64,000 bases of DNA from Bdellovibrio sp. KM01 (GCF_013752535.1 NZ_CP058348.1:3100001-3164000), one strand, 5' to 3'; shown: positions 1 through 9,054, numbered from the stretch's first letter. Translations and numbers: made by a program. The notes: a model not told the origin generated them from the sequence alone.

Positions 1-632
1 GCACTCATATCGCTGTCTTTAATTTTGAACTTCCCAATGTAAACTGGTTTCACGCCTTTCTCTTTTAGGACCGCTTCCATCTTTTCGCGACCATTCTGGC
101 CATAGTTGGTATCATCACACAAAAGTGCCGGTTTTTTAAATCCAAGTTTCAAAGCCTCGTTCACGATGACCCGCGATTGGATGTCATCATTTGCGGCAAT
201 TCTAAATACAAAATTTTCAGGATTGGCTTTAAAGAGCTCATTCACTTTTGCGCCGGCGCTAACATTAATAATCAACGGAACTTTCTTCGTATTTGCATAC
301 TGTGTACTGGCATCAGCAACGCCAGTGTTAATGGGCCCCAATACCGCCACGACCTTTTCTTTGTCCAACAGTTCCAACATGATTTGTCCACCACGTTCAT
401 TCTTGGCTTCGTCGTCACGATCCACCATTGATATCTTTTTGCCTAGAACGCCGCCAGCCGCATTGATTTCATCAATGGCCACCTGAACCCCGTTACGCAT
501 GGAAACACCCATCGGAGCACTCCCACCAGTGAAAGGACCATAGACACCGACCTTGATTGTGTCCTCCGACTTTTTTGTACAGCTGGCTAATACAACTGCC
601 AGAATCATCAACGCAAGCTTTGGAAATCTCAT
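1..632 (-). CDS. Branched-chain amino-acid-type ABC transporter substrate-binding lipoprotein (3' part missing)
   Basis: The gene is cut by the left window edge, so only the N-terminal ~210 residues are seen. They start with a lipoprotein-like signal (MRFPKLALMILAVVLASC). Then come the hallmarks of the periplasmic binding protein type 1 (LivJ/LivK) family: IKVGVYGPFTGGSAPMG, AIDEINAAGGVLGKKI, and a segment with VVAVLGPINTGVADA and VPLIINVSAGA. The start ATG at 630-632 has a strong ribosome binding site (gggagga) close upstream. By family it should capture a small solute, often a branched-chain amino acid, for a Liv-type importer in the inner membrane. The substrate cannot be read from this fragment and no permease or ATPase gene is in the window. 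Confidence 0.85.
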   Translation of the reverse strand, partial: MRFPKLALMILAVVLASCTKKSEDTIKVGVYGPFTGGSAPMGVSMRNGVQVAIDEINAAGGVLGKKISMVDRDDEAKNERGGQIMLELLDKEKVVAVLGPINTGVADASTQYANTKKVPLIINVSAGAKVNELFKANPENFVFRIAANDDIQSRVIVNEALKLGFKKPALLCDDTNYGQNGREKMEAVLKEKGVKPVYIGKFKIKDSDMS

Positions 633-829
633 AAGTATCCTCCCACAATTACAAAAAATTCTTTGATCACCATACTTTAAAGTCAAGACACCCTCGAATT
701 TGCGAAAGATTGTTTGTGTCTTTACATCTCAATTCACAACTGTGATTCGGATACCGAGGAATCCCGGTGAAAGTCGAGTCCGTCGATGAAGGTATGATGC
801 TCGGTAATATTCATTGCGATTCAACAAAG

Positions 830-856
830 TTTAGACAAAAATTTGTAAGGTCTAAA
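830..856 (+). promoter_or_regulatory. Short inverted repeat in front of the YceI-like gene
   Basis: TTTAGAC at 830-836 is mirrored by GTCTAAA at 850-856, 22 bases before the start codon and partly inside the presumed promoter/leader. It could be an operator or a small leader hairpin. No -35/-10 pair is convincing here. Confidence 0.3.
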
Positions 857-877
857 AACACATTAAGGAGTTCAACA

Positions 878-1510
878 ATGATGAAGACATTTGTAACGGC
901 AATGATTTTGGTTTTTGCGGTATCTGGCGCTCAAGCGAAATCTAAAGGTAAAGCAGCGAAGGCAGACGCAACTAAAACAGAAGCTTACAAAATCGATACT
1001 AAAGAGAGCACAGTTGCATGGAAAGGCACTAAAAAAGCTGGTTCTTCTCACAACGGTCATATCTCTGTAAAAGATGGTGAAGTTCAAGTTGATAGCAAAG
1101 GCCAAATCACAACTGGTCAAGTGAACATCGACATGACGACAATCACAAATGAAGATTTGAAAGATGCTGAATACAACAAGAAACTTGTTGGTCACTTGGC
1201 AAGCAACGACTTCTTTGACACAGCAAAATTCCCAGTAACGACATTCAAAGTTCTTAGCGTAACACCTGTCTCCAAAGACCAAGTGACTGTCAAAGGTGAA
1301 CTGACGATGATTGGTAAAACAAATCCGATCGAATTCCCCGCAAAAGTAACTGTTGATAAAGGTGTTGTAACTGGCGAAGCGACTGTAAAAGTTGACCGCA
1401 CTAAATGGGGTCTTAAATATGGCTCTGGCAACTTCTTCAAAGAGTTGACTGCAGACAAAATCATCAGTGACGAATTCGAAATGAATTTGAAACTTGTCGC
1501 TAAAAAATAG
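878..1510 (+). CDS. YceI-like periplasmic lipid-binding family protein
   Basis: The protein is 210 aa when started at the ATG at 878, which has the site aaggag 8 bases upstream; a longer reading from 767 lacks such a site and a sensible N-terminus. A signal peptide (MMKTFVTAMILVFAVSGAQA) is followed by a lysine/alanine-rich linker. Then comes the YceI domain: YKIDTKESTVAWKGTK near residue 35, a central HLASNDFFDTAKFP motif typical of YceI proteins, and a final segment with RTKWGLKYGSGNFFK. YceI proteins are periplasmic lipocalin-like barrels that bind polyisoprenoid-type lipids; the ligand here is unknown. It is a single gene followed by a terminator. Confidence 0.9.
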   Translation: MMKTFVTAMILVFAVSGAQAKSKGKAAKADATKTEAYKIDTKESTVAWKGTKKAGSSHNGHISVKDGEVQVDSKGQITTGQVNIDMTTITNEDLKDAEYNKKLVGHLASNDFFDTAKFPVTTFKVLSVTPVSKDQVTVKGELTMIGKTNPIEFPAKVTVDKGVVTGEATVKVDRTKWGLKYGSGNFFKELTADKIISDEFEMNLKLVAKK

Positions 1511-1534
1511 TTCAATTCTTACAAACTATAAATC

Positions 1535-1560
1535 AAAGGCTCGGGAAACCGGGCCTTTAT
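1535..1560 (+). terminator. Rho-independent terminator after the YceI-like gene
   Basis: AAAGGCtCGG, a GAAA loop and CCGGGCCTTT form a stem-loop that starts 24 bases after the stop, followed by a T-rich stretch. Confidence 0.75.
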
Positions 1561-1622
1561 TATATCCAACTCTTAATACTTCTAAGATCGCACTCTCCAA
1601 AATACTTTGCTAGGTTCGTGCG

Positions 1623-2543
1623 ATGAAAAAGATCAGTCTATTTACCCTTTTTGCCGTTGTTGCGATAAATCTACCCGCTTTTGCTAAAAAGACGGTATCA
1701 GACTCTTTGGTAAAGGATCTTTCTTGTAGCAAAATCACCGCGAATGAAATCTACCGTCGCATGTCTCAACAACAGTTCTCCAGCGAGTTCCACATACCAA
1801 TTACGAACTGGGGTGTCGAAGCACGCGGTGGACTTTATGAGTTAGGTGTTTGCTGGTCCTTGTCTCGAGCACAACGACTTTTCTTTTACCTCAATCGCTG
1901 GAACTCTCCATCCACTGTTCAAGGTCCTCAAACTCTTCAAGTTCTCAACATGCTTCGCGGCGATTCTATATATCCTATATTGCTAAACCAAGAATCTTAC
2001 TTGCGCACTGATCTTGGCTTGCTGGGAAACCTGATGGATGGAGTTAGCATCCGTAAGGGTGACAACAACACTCATCGGAACTTTAGATCTGAAATCGAAA
2101 AGTATGAATTAGAGCGCTTTCATAAACTGGGAAAAAATCTCAAGTATCTTATTGGCAGTGGCAGCCGCAGCAAAAAGAACAACCGCGAATCCAAGGATCA
2201 GCTGATCGGCAATCTTCAGATCAACAAACTAACTATGCTCATCGTTCGCGCCAATCGCATGGCGCAACATGTGGTCTTAGTAAAACGTTTTGAGCGATTG
2301 AACAATGGCGATATCAATTTTATCGTCTATGATTCGAATCATCCTTCCCAAGACAACATTCTGACATTCCGACAGAGTGACTCCAAGTTTTACTCTCCCG
2401 GAATTGTTTATGGTGTTGTACCTGCCAAAGACATCAACGATCCCCTTGGAGTCTATGTTGTGGATGAAAAAGAACGTGATCCGATCGAGGCAACTTTGGT
2501 TCGTTACTACAGTACTTTGTGCAGTTCTCTAAAGGAGCGGTAA
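1623..2543 (+). CDS. Exported protein with papain-like Cys/His/Asp motifs (putative)
   Basis: This 306-aa protein has a signal peptide (residues 1-21, ending PAFA). I do not recognise it as a named family. Three motifs resemble a papain-fold peptidase: GVCWSLSRAQ around Cys77 (papain has GSCWAFS), QHVVLV near residue 215, and VYDSNHP near residue 236, in the order Cys-His-Asp/Asn. Between them lies a basic stretch (GSGSRSKKNNRESK). The last part is acidic/charged and may be a separate segment. An exported cysteine peptidase would suit a predator, but this is inference from motifs only. It stands alone between two terminated genes. Confidence 0.5.
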   Translation: MKKISLFTLFAVVAINLPAFAKKTVSDSLVKDLSCSKITANEIYRRMSQQQFSSEFHIPITNWGVEARGGLYELGVCWSLSRAQRLFFYLNRWNSPSTVQGPQTLQVLNMLRGDSIYPILLNQESYLRTDLGLLGNLMDGVSIRKGDNNTHRNFRSEIEKYELERFHKLGKNLKYLIGSGSRSKKNNRESKDQLIGNLQINKLTMLIVRANRMAQHVVLVKRFERLNNGDINFIVYDSNHPSQDNILTFRQSDSKFYSPGIVYGVVPAKDINDPLGVYVVDEKERDPIEATLVRYYSTLCSSLKER

Positions 2544-2681
2544 TGAGACGTCCAGAGTCCTGTGTATGGGGGCAAATCAAAAATTGATTCATCACAAAGT
2601 TCATATAATTTACCATGCAAGAATTTGACGATCTTCTTTGGAAGTTCATACTGGAACTGCCATAAAAAAGGAGACTTCGTC

Positions 2682-3782
2682 ATGAAAAAAATTATCATTG
2701 CAGCTATTCTGTTAGCAGGAGCCTGGGCCCAAGCTCAGGATCAATCAGCAACTTCAAGTACTCTTCAATTCGGAAAAGAAGCAACTGAAGCGCCACCACG
2801 CGGACTCTTACCATTTATCGGTCTTGGTGGTGGTTATACAGGTTATGATCAAGGTGCCCTTCAAGACGTTGAAGGTACACCAACAACTATCAAACTGTTG
2901 GGTTCTTGGTATCTAGAAAGCCCATGGGTAATGGACCTAGGGTACGGTTACAACAACCAACAATTCACTCACTCAACAGCCCTAGACACAGCTAGTACTG
3001 ATGGAGCTGCAGAGTTCGCGTTCCGTTATCGCACTGACAACCGTTGGCAAATGGGTGTGGTCGGAAATCAATTTTTCAGCCAAGGTCCTAACTATGCTTC
3101 TTCCCAAGGGGATGCGATCTTTGCCGGTCTGCAGGTTCTAAAAGAGTTCAACATGTCGCAAGCATGGCTTGCCCGTTTGGGTGCCCGTGCAATGAGCTTA
3201 ACAAGTAATCAAGGTGATCTTGTTATGATGTACTTAGTGGACTTCCAATTTGGTTGGAATCCGAATGCCTACAAAACATCCGTAAGATCTACTGCGGCCG
3301 ATGAAACCATGGTTCAAGAGGAAGAATTCGTTGCTGAAACAGAAGAACCAGCACGTCCAGTGGCCGCTGCGCAACCTGAACCAATTTTGAATGACGTCGC
3401 AATGTCGAGCCTTATTGCCGGCAACTCAACGATCAAATTCAATACCTCTCAGGTAGCGATGTCCAATGCTGATCAAAGAAAAGTGGAACGCCTGGCAAAA
3501 GCTTTGGATGAACATTCAGACTTGTACGAACGCGTGGAAGTTCGTGGTTTCACAGACTCCACAGGTTCTGCACAAATCAACGAAAAGATCTCTCAACGCC
3601 GTGCTGAAACGGTAGCAAGTGCTCTTGAAAAATACGGCTTGGACTCCTCTAAAGTATCTGCTGTAGGCAGAGGCTCAGAAGAATCTTTGGGCAGCCGTTC
3701 AGCAGACCGCAGAGCTGAACTGGTATTCATCGGTGTTAAAGATGAAGCCGCTCTTCGTGAAGCACTTTCGACGGTAAAATAA
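2682..3782 (+). CDS. OmpA-family outer-membrane protein (barrel plus peptidoglycan-binding domain)
   Basis: The chosen ATG at 2682 has aaaaaggag 7 bases upstream and opens a signal peptide (MKKIIIAAILLAGAWAQAQ); an in-frame reading from 2562 has neither. The 366-aa protein has an N-terminal barrel-like half (GLGGGYTGYDQG, aromatic alternating strands) and an acidic linker (EEEFVAETEEPARP). It ends with a C-terminal OmpA/MotB domain that includes EVRGFTDSTGSAQIN, ISQRRAETVASALEKYG and VGRGSEE. By family it anchors the outer membrane to peptidoglycan and may act as a pore. It is monocistronic, with a bidirectional terminator behind it. Confidence 0.9.
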   Translation: MKKIIIAAILLAGAWAQAQDQSATSSTLQFGKEATEAPPRGLLPFIGLGGGYTGYDQGALQDVEGTPTTIKLLGSWYLESPWVMDLGYGYNNQQFTHSTALDTASTDGAAEFAFRYRTDNRWQMGVVGNQFFSQGPNYASSQGDAIFAGLQVLKEFNMSQAWLARLGARAMSLTSNQGDLVMMYLVDFQFGWNPNAYKTSVRSTAADETMVQEEEFVAETEEPARPVAAAQPEPILNDVAMSSLIAGNSTIKFNTSQVAMSNADQRKVERLAKALDEHSDLYERVEVRGFTDSTGSAQINEKISQRRAETVASALEKYGLDSSKVSAVGRGSEESLGSRSADRRAELVFIGVKDEAALREALSTVK

Positions 3783-3805
3783 GATTGAAGATATAGCGAA
3801 ATTCA

Positions 3806-3842
3806 AAATGCAGCTTTCTCACTGGGAAAGCTGCATTTTTTT
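3806..3842. terminator. Bidirectional terminator between convergent genes
   Basis: AAAATGCAGCTTTC and GGAAAGCTGCATTTTTTT form a long stem with a short loop. T-runs exist on both strands, so it can end the OmpA gene from the left and the hydrolase gene from the right. Confidence 0.85.
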
Positions 3843-5565
3843 ATTCAAAAAGAGGACGCCAGCTCAAAACAAAGCTCGAGCTGCTGGTACCGTTTAATGG
3901 TTTTCCATCGGTCAAGAACTCAACCTTGGAATTGAATTCACGAGTCAGAGCCTGGGCTTCGACTTCATTTGCCGGAACTCTGGCGCCCATGGCCTTGATC
4001 TCCGAAATAGGAATATCCATTTCACGTGTCGTCACACAACCGGCGACTTCATCACCAAATGGATTCCTGAAATAACAATTTTTATTCGCGACAAAATTAA
4101 ACATTCTAAAAGTTACTGTCGCCGTGTTGGATTTTTCTTCAAACTTCCAGGACTGACCCACGTGCTGATAGACATTAGAAATCTTTTTGAAACCAAACTT
4201 CCAAGGCATTTCGGTACGTTTATAGTGATCAACAAATTCCGGGCTGTGGGCCATCACAAAGCTGCGCAGAACCAAGGCGGCTGTCTGATATCCATACGCC
4301 GCCGAGAAAGCACAATGGCTGCCATAGTTGACATTAACTACTCCCGCGTTAGGGGCTGACTCATAATAGTCGTCATGCTCAAAGACCTGAGCATTTAATT
4401 TATTACTCACGACATTATCATCTTTAGAAGCCCACACCATCAGCGGAGTTTGAACTTTACCAGGAAGATTCCAAAAATTATTACTCTTAAAAAAATCTGG
4501 GGACGTACTGGCAACGCCACGTCTTTGTAAAGACGTAGACGCCATATCACCCAAGTATCCTGGCATTTGTTTCCTTGGTGGCAACTGATCTGCCGCAACC
4601 ATCTCTGGAATGTCCGTCAAATAGCTCCGTGCTTTCGCAAATTGGCTGCGAGTCATGATATTAAATACAGGACCGATCACATCGTCGCTATAAAGATGTT
4701 CTAAGGTAGGACGAAGTGAGATCACCGGGCAGATCGCTACCGCCGAGCTATAAACTTTCTGACCATTGGGCATAGGATACATGTCATTGAAAGCTGCTCC
4801 GAACACCGCTGCATTTCCGCCCAGGCTCATACCCATCAAGTGCATGCTCGAAATGCGATCACGATATTCCCATTTTTCACGCAGCCATTTACCGACCATC
4901 AAAGATTCAAATCCCTCACTCCAACCACCCAATGAAAAATGAGAGTTCGCGATCAGATAATCCAAACCTGTCTGATTAGCCAGTAGCACCACATTATAAG
5001 GAGTCAAATCGAACAGTTGAATCAGGAAGGTCTTCATGAAAGCATTTTGATCGGCTCCACAGAAAACTCCGCATTTCATCACCACCAGAGGACGGGGACG
5101 ACTGTCTTGCTTTAACCCCACAATCGCCGGCACCAGCACTCCATTAGATAATGGAATCACAATGCTTTTAACTTGGGGATGCTTAAAGAACTTGTAGTCA
5201 TCAAGTGCCATCTTCGCAAGGCTCAAGATCCCTCGTGGAGAGTTGTACGCCAGTTCAGATTGGCAATTCGCCATAAACTGTTTGACGACTTTAAAGTATT
5301 CTTCTGTGGTTCTTTTTTTAGAGAACAATTGATCTTCGAAAAACTTAGGATCACATTCAGGTGCGACGTCCTTATTATTTTCCGCTCTCGGAATCTGGTT
5401 AAAAATTCCAAGGACCGAGGTCGCGGTGGGATCCACAGCCTTAGTCAGCTCCAACAAGAAATCAGATTCATTCTGTTCCTGGTTGATTATCGAGACTTGC
5501 GCCAGGGCATCAGTGCCCAACACGACGAAAGATAATGCGATAATTGCGGTTCTAAAGAAAACCAT
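3841..5565 (-). CDS. Exported alpha/beta hydrolase (putative esterase/peptidase)
   Basis: The 574-aa protein starts with a signal peptide (ending TDALAQ) and a good ribosome binding site (gaggtg). The nucleophile elbow GMSLGG lies near residue 243. Downstream, WASKDDN (near 383) and GSHCAF (near 415) fit the Asp and His of an alpha/beta-hydrolase triad. KCGVFCGADQNAFM near residue 165 sits where the oxyanion region is expected. About 150 C-terminal residues after the His have no family I can name. The substrate is unknown. The stop lies inside the shared bidirectional terminator, and a -35 TTGACA lies upstream. Confidence 0.7.
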   Translation of the reverse strand: MVFFRTAIIALSFVVLGTDALAQVSIINQEQNESDFLLELTKAVDPTATSVLGIFNQIPRAENNKDVAPECDPKFFEDQLFSKKRTTEEYFKVVKQFMANCQSELAYNSPRGILSLAKMALDDYKFFKHPQVKSIVIPLSNGVLVPAIVGLKQDSRPRPLVVMKCGVFCGADQNAFMKTFLIQLFDLTPYNVVLLANQTGLDYLIANSHFSLGGWSEGFESLMVGKWLREKWEYRDRISSMHLMGMSLGGNAAVFGAAFNDMYPMPNGQKVYSSAVAICPVISLRPTLEHLYSDDVIGPVFNIMTRSQFAKARSYLTDIPEMVAADQLPPRKQMPGYLGDMASTSLQRRGVASTSPDFFKSNNFWNLPGKVQTPLMVWASKDDNVVSNKLNAQVFEHDDYYESAPNAGVVNVNYGSHCAFSAAYGYQTAALVLRSFVMAHSPEFVDHYKRTEMPWKFGFKKISNVYQHVGQSWKFEEKSNTATVTFRMFNFVANKNCYFRNPFGDEVAGCVTTREMDIPISEIKAMGARVPANEVEAQALTREFNSKVEFLTDGKPLNGTSSSSFVLSWRPLFE

Positions 5566-5613
5566 TTGTTACACCTCACGTGCTTCAAATGGCTTATCGG
5601 ACCTAAGTTTCTG

Positions 5614-5641
5614 GTATTAACGACAGTTCCCCGTTTGTCAA
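5614..5641 (-). promoter_or_regulatory. Candidate promoter of the exported hydrolase gene
   Basis: On the minus strand a perfect TTGACA (5636-5641) is followed after 16 bases by TAATAC (5614-5619). The -10 match is only partial. Confidence 0.4.
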
Positions 5642-5690
5642 AATGGTTGACGAAAACGGGAAACCTGTGGAGTTAAAACTCAATTTGATA

Positions 5691-5706
5691 CCCGACGATC
5701 GTCGGG
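5691..5706 (-). terminator. Perfect 16-base palindrome directly after the FliG-like gene
   Basis: CCCGACGATCGTCGGG abuts the stop codon of the gene at 5707. It can fold into a GC-rich hairpin, but only a weak T-rich tail follows on the minus strand. It is a terminator or RNA-end stabiliser rather than a classical rho-independent site. Confidence 0.45.
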
Positions 5707-6435
5707 TTAAGCGATCTTTTTGATCTGCGCGAGTTTGTCCTTTAAGACGGTGTTTTCATGTTTGAGTGCATTCACTTCCGATGAAAGCTGATTAACTTTT
5801 CTTCTAAGAAAATCGGCTTCCTGACTTGCGGGAGTTGACGGAGCCGCATCGGAGTCACCTACGATATTGGGCTTCACATCTTTTTTCGCCACGTTCGCAT
5901 CAGTTAATGGTGCGTGGTTCACATTGAAAGCTGTCGTGTTCAGAATCTCTTCAATGTTTTCAGGAATATGTAATTCCGGATCCACTTTTTCCAGGCGAAT
6001 GATGCCTTGACCAACGAATCCGCGCACTTCAGTGAGCATTTTAGAAATACTAGTTCCTTTTTCCGCTGGAGTCGGACTGGCTTCCGCCATAAGGTCCGTG
6101 ATTTTCCTTTTGGAAATCGGCGGCAGACAACTCAACAAAGTATCAATCTGCTCTTGCGGATTGCCATGAAGAGCGTAAGCCAAAGTCATTGGCTGCACAC
6201 GCGAAAATATCTCGACCAAATACTGGCCTTCCCAACTATACACACGTGTGATTGTCAGAATTCTTTTGCGAAGCGCTTCCTCCCAAACTGGATTTTCGCC
6301 TGCAATAAGTGTTAGAAATTGCTCTCTCTTAGTTGTTGGTGATGTTTCCAACAATTGAAGCAATTGAAAAAAGCCGCCCTTTTTTTTGTATCTATCTAGC
6401 ATTCCCATGTTTGTTATATCGGAAGCCAATTTCAA
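5707..6435 (-). CDS. FliG C-terminal-domain-like protein with C-terminal coiled coil
   Basis: This protein of up to 242 aa lacks the FliG N-terminal domain. Residues ~12-160 resemble the FliG middle/C-terminal helical repeat region: GGFFQLLQLLETSPTTKREQ, then PMTLAYALHGNPQEQIDTLL and PPISKRKITDLMAE, which follow the FliG pattern (LALAL-G...-S-RA--M--ED). A linker of ~50 residues leads to a C-terminal coiled coil (VNQLSSEVNALKHENTVL). The first codon of the long reading is TTG; an ATG ten codons in (6406-6408) is equally plausible, and neither has a clear ribosome binding site. No flagellar gene adjoins it. It may be a FliG paralogue serving another motor or regulatory complex. This is a motif-based call. 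Confidence 0.55.
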   Translation of the reverse strand: MKLASDITNMGMLDRYKKKGGFFQLLQLLETSPTTKREQFLTLIAGENPVWEEALRKRILTITRVYSWEGQYLVEIFSRVQPMTLAYALHGNPQEQIDTLLSCLPPISKRKITDLMAEASPTPAEKGTSISKMLTEVRGFVGQGIIRLEKVDPELHIPENIEEILNTTAFNVNHAPLTDANVAKKDVKPNIVGDSDAAPSTPASQEADFLRRKVNQLSSEVNALKHENTVLKDKLAQIKKIA

Positions 6436-6735
6436 GACTAAAGGATTAAGACCAGGTAATTCCGTCTCATCCTGAGAATTTGCCCACAGAAAGCTTCCTC
6501 ACCTTCCTTGACCGATCTATTGTCCAAAACATCTCCGATAATTTAAAGATTAATCATAGAAAGTCTCATCTCTATCCACCCCTCGCCCCATTCCGACCCA
6601 CTATTGTCAAAACTTCTGAACAATATTTCCAACATTTATCACATCACATCTCTCAATCCTTATCTTCTTTGCTTTCATCTTTCCACTCACCTCTCCTCTT
6701 CGTTCTCGAACTTTGCATTCCGCATGGATTAAAAG
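6436..6735. other. Intergenic region, pyrimidine-rich on the plus strand
   Basis: This gap of about 300 bases lies between the FliG-like gene and the terminator of the VWA gene. Positions ~6630-6715 are almost purely C and T on the plus strand, so any leader of the FliG-like gene would be purine-rich. No promoter is convincing, and the open frame at 6480-6830 has low complexity and no ribosome binding site. Confidence 0.5.
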
Positions 6736-6775
6736 TAAAAAAGGCGAAGCTATTAACTTCGCCTTCGTTCAATTT
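6736..6775 (-). terminator. Terminator of the VWA lipoprotein gene
   Basis: GGCGAAG and CTTCGCC arms (6743-6763) with a seven-base loop are followed on the minus strand by TTTTTTACTTTT, about 130 bases after the stop codon. Confidence 0.7.
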
Positions 6776-6902
6776 TAATTTCAATCCCTGTAGTTTTAGA
6801 AGAGATGCAATCGCTGCAAGATGTACTTAATCACTCGTACAAAAACTCCCGACTTGCGAGAGTTTCGTCCATTGTATTCAATGCTTTCAGAGAAGGTACT
6901 CA

Positions 6903-8048
6903 CTAAAGACCGCACTTATATGACAAGTTCACAGTCGTCCCTGGAGAAAGCGTCTGAGAGAATGTCAGAACATTTCCTGAAACAGAGTGAGCGATATTTG
7001 TACCCGATACAGAAACTTGCAAATCACTCGGAGATGAACAGTTCAACAAGATGTCTTTGATCTTAGCTTGGATCGAAGTTTGGATCGTGCCCAATTGGCC
7101 TGTATAATCCGAAGAACAGATATCCGCAGACACACCCCATGCTGGGCTGACGTTTGTGAATGACAAGTACACTGAACCAATCGAACCAGTTACTAAACCT
7201 TTAGTGTCTTGATTTGGATTGTCTCCAAGCACCTGGCTGTTTTGTTGCGCCAGACAGCTTGTGTCGCGCACAACAATCGCATGGATAGATAAAGAAGCAT
7301 ATTTTGCTTCTCCCAAAGAAGACTTCACAGATCTAGGCAAAGAAGCCGGTTGATCCAAAGCCGCCAATGTATAGTTACCCGAAGAATACAAACCACTTCT
7401 CTCATCTTCATCTGACAAGAAGATAATCGACAAGTGAGCATCCGCACGGATGAAGCTTCCTGGATTGTTTTGAACAACCAAGTTAGCAGAGTAAACACCG
7501 CGCTCATCGCCAGAAGGACAATTCGAAGCATAACCACTTTGATAGCCCGAAGAATTGATCGAGCTCGCACCATTCGCTCTTAAATAGTTAGCGATAAAGT
7601 TTTCACAAGTTGTCGTTTCAGGACGTTGAATAGCCGCATTGAAAAGTGCCAATCTATTGGCTTGCGACGGAGTGATATATTTTGAACCATCGCCCATTGT
7701 GATCAGTTGACCACCTTGAGGAAATTTACCACCACTAATATCCGTCGTCGTGATGGCGATACGATAGTCTACTTTGGCAGCATCAAGATTTTGAATAAAA
7801 TTAGCAAAGCGAGGCGCCAGACGTTTTTGTTCAAACGACATGGATGCTGAGTTGTCATTCACAATAAGAATGTCGACCTTACCTGAGCCGGCAGTCACAG
7901 AGTATGAGTAGCTCTTTTTATTGTTCTGAACCACACAGTTTGTGCTGGCATTACAGTCCTTGCTGCTGACGCCAAAGTTCACAGGGGAACAACCCACGTA
8001 AAACCCGACGGCAAAAGCCAATGCTGTTAATCTAGTAAGTGTATTCAT
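6903..8048 (-). CDS. VWA-domain lipoprotein
   Basis: The start ATG at 8046-8048 is preceded by gagagaggtg; an in-frame upstream codon at 8063 is less likely. The 381-aa product has a lipoprotein-type signal with Cys20 (FYVGC). The von Willebrand A domain follows, with an intact DxSxS metal-binding motif (D65-N-S-A-S69 in VDILIVNDNSASM). Later acidic segments (SIIFLSDEDERSG) match the fourth VWA strand. The last ~50 residues look like a small beta domain (LQVSVSGTNIAHSVSG). Such proteins usually mediate metal-dependent adhesion or complex assembly at the cell surface. Its partner is unknown. Confidence 0.8.
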   Translation of the reverse strand: MNTLTRLTALAFAVGFYVGCSPVNFGVSSKDCNASTNCVVQNNKKSYSYSVTAGSGKVDILIVNDNSASMSFEQKRLAPRFANFIQNLDAAKVDYRIAITTTDISGGKFPQGGQLITMGDGSKYITPSQANRLALFNAAIQRPETTTCENFIANYLRANGASSINSSGYQSGYASNCPSGDERGVYSANLVVQNNPGSFIRADAHLSIIFLSDEDERSGLYSSGNYTLAALDQPASLPRSVKSSLGEAKYASLSIHAIVVRDTSCLAQQNSQVLGDNPNQDTKGLVTGSIGSVYLSFTNVSPAWGVSADICSSDYTGQLGTIQTSIQAKIKDILLNCSSPSDLQVSVSGTNIAHSVSGNVLTFSQTLSPGTTVNLSYKCGL

Positions 8049-8360
8049 AGACACCTCTCTCACCCGGATATATCCAATCTCAGTGCCAGAATCCTACAGA
8101 ACAGCTAAATACCGGTAATTACGTACGGTTTTCAGTTTCATCAGATTCCATCACCACCACCCGCAACGTCGAAATCTTAGACAATGGCTCCTAAAAGGCG
8201 TCCTTTCCTGTGCAATTTCAGTATTTTAGCCACCCAAATGGTCCTAGCCCGAAGGAGCGATTTTGGGCTCACCACCGAAAGCCTTTGAGGAGCCCCCAAA
8301 TTTTCCCAATAATAAGGACGTCAGGTTGTATCAGCAGGCTTTCGACAAGAGGACACCAGG
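8049..8360. other. Divergent intergenic region with a leader hairpin
   Basis: This region separates the VWA gene from the plus-strand gene at 8361. It contains a stem made of TTTGGGCTC (8262-8270) and GAGCCCCCAAA (8290-8300), followed by TTTT, about 60 bases before the downstream start. It resembles a small attenuator in the leader of that gene. No clear promoter boxes were found. Confidence 0.4.
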
Positions 8361-8957
8361 ATGGTTTACAAGATTATTGGTTCATTAGTAATTCTAACAG
8401 CGGGTGTCCTTGCATTCTTGATCGTACAAGATGGTCCAGCAGGTAACTTTATCCGCAATAGATCAGAATCCTGCGTGCAACTAACTCCAGCCCAACAACT
8501 CATTAAAATGATAAACGACGATATCGATGAGCTTCATCATCAAGGCAGTCTCCCAAAGGAATGGAATGGTATCGCCACGATTGAATACAAAGTTAGATCC
8601 GAATTAGCTCGAACTCTTTTAGGCAGCGAAAAACTCGCACTTCAAAGAGTCAAAGAAGGTAACTACTATTTAGAAGTGGAAGTACTGGATATGCCGGATG
8701 AACAAGATCCCGGAATCATCCTTCAAATGAGCCTGAAAGAAATCAAAAGCAAAAACAAAATCTTCGAAATCGGCCGTACCTATTTGATGAGCATGCTCAA
8801 CAAACAAACTCCACCATCCCAACAAAAATCCGCTGCCGCTGCCACTCCCACAGCCCAACAACCATCAAGTTCACCGACACTAAAACAAGTTCCTGTACAA
8901 ACCGCTCAACCGGCCGCTCAGCAAGCTACACCAGTTCAGAAATCCTCAACTAAGTAG
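8361..8957 (+). CDS. Membrane-anchored protein of unknown function with Gln/Pro/Ala-rich tail
   Basis: I do not recognise this 198-aa protein. An N-terminal hydrophobic segment (residues 5-22, IIGSLVILTAGVLAFLIV) probably anchors it in the inner membrane with the rest in the periplasm. The middle (residues ~45-150) is a mixed alpha/beta region with ELHHQGSLPKEWNGIATIEY and ARTLLGSEKLALQRVKEGNY. The last ~45 residues are low-complexity (repeated P, Q, A, S, T). A ribosome binding site (agaggacaccagg) precedes the ATG. It is convergent with the rRNA operon and has no operon partner. Confidence 0.6.
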   Translation: MVYKIIGSLVILTAGVLAFLIVQDGPAGNFIRNRSESCVQLTPAQQLIKMINDDIDELHHQGSLPKEWNGIATIEYKVRSELARTLLGSEKLALQRVKEGNYYLEVEVLDMPDEQDPGIILQMSLKEIKSKNKIFEIGRTYLMSMLNKQTPPSQQKSAAAATPTAQQPSSSPTLKQVPVQTAQPAAQQATPVQKSSTK

Positions 8958-9054
8958 GCAATACTTTGTTGCGAATATAGTAGACTGAGGGGAAGCAACT
9001 CCTCTGCCAACATCAAGTGATTCATATAAACTAATTATTGTTTTTAATTTGACA

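Noticed and set aside
6480-6830. Open frame of 116 codons on the plus strand
   Set aside because: It covers a pyrimidine-rich low-complexity stretch and a terminator, and has no ribosome binding site or family resemblance.
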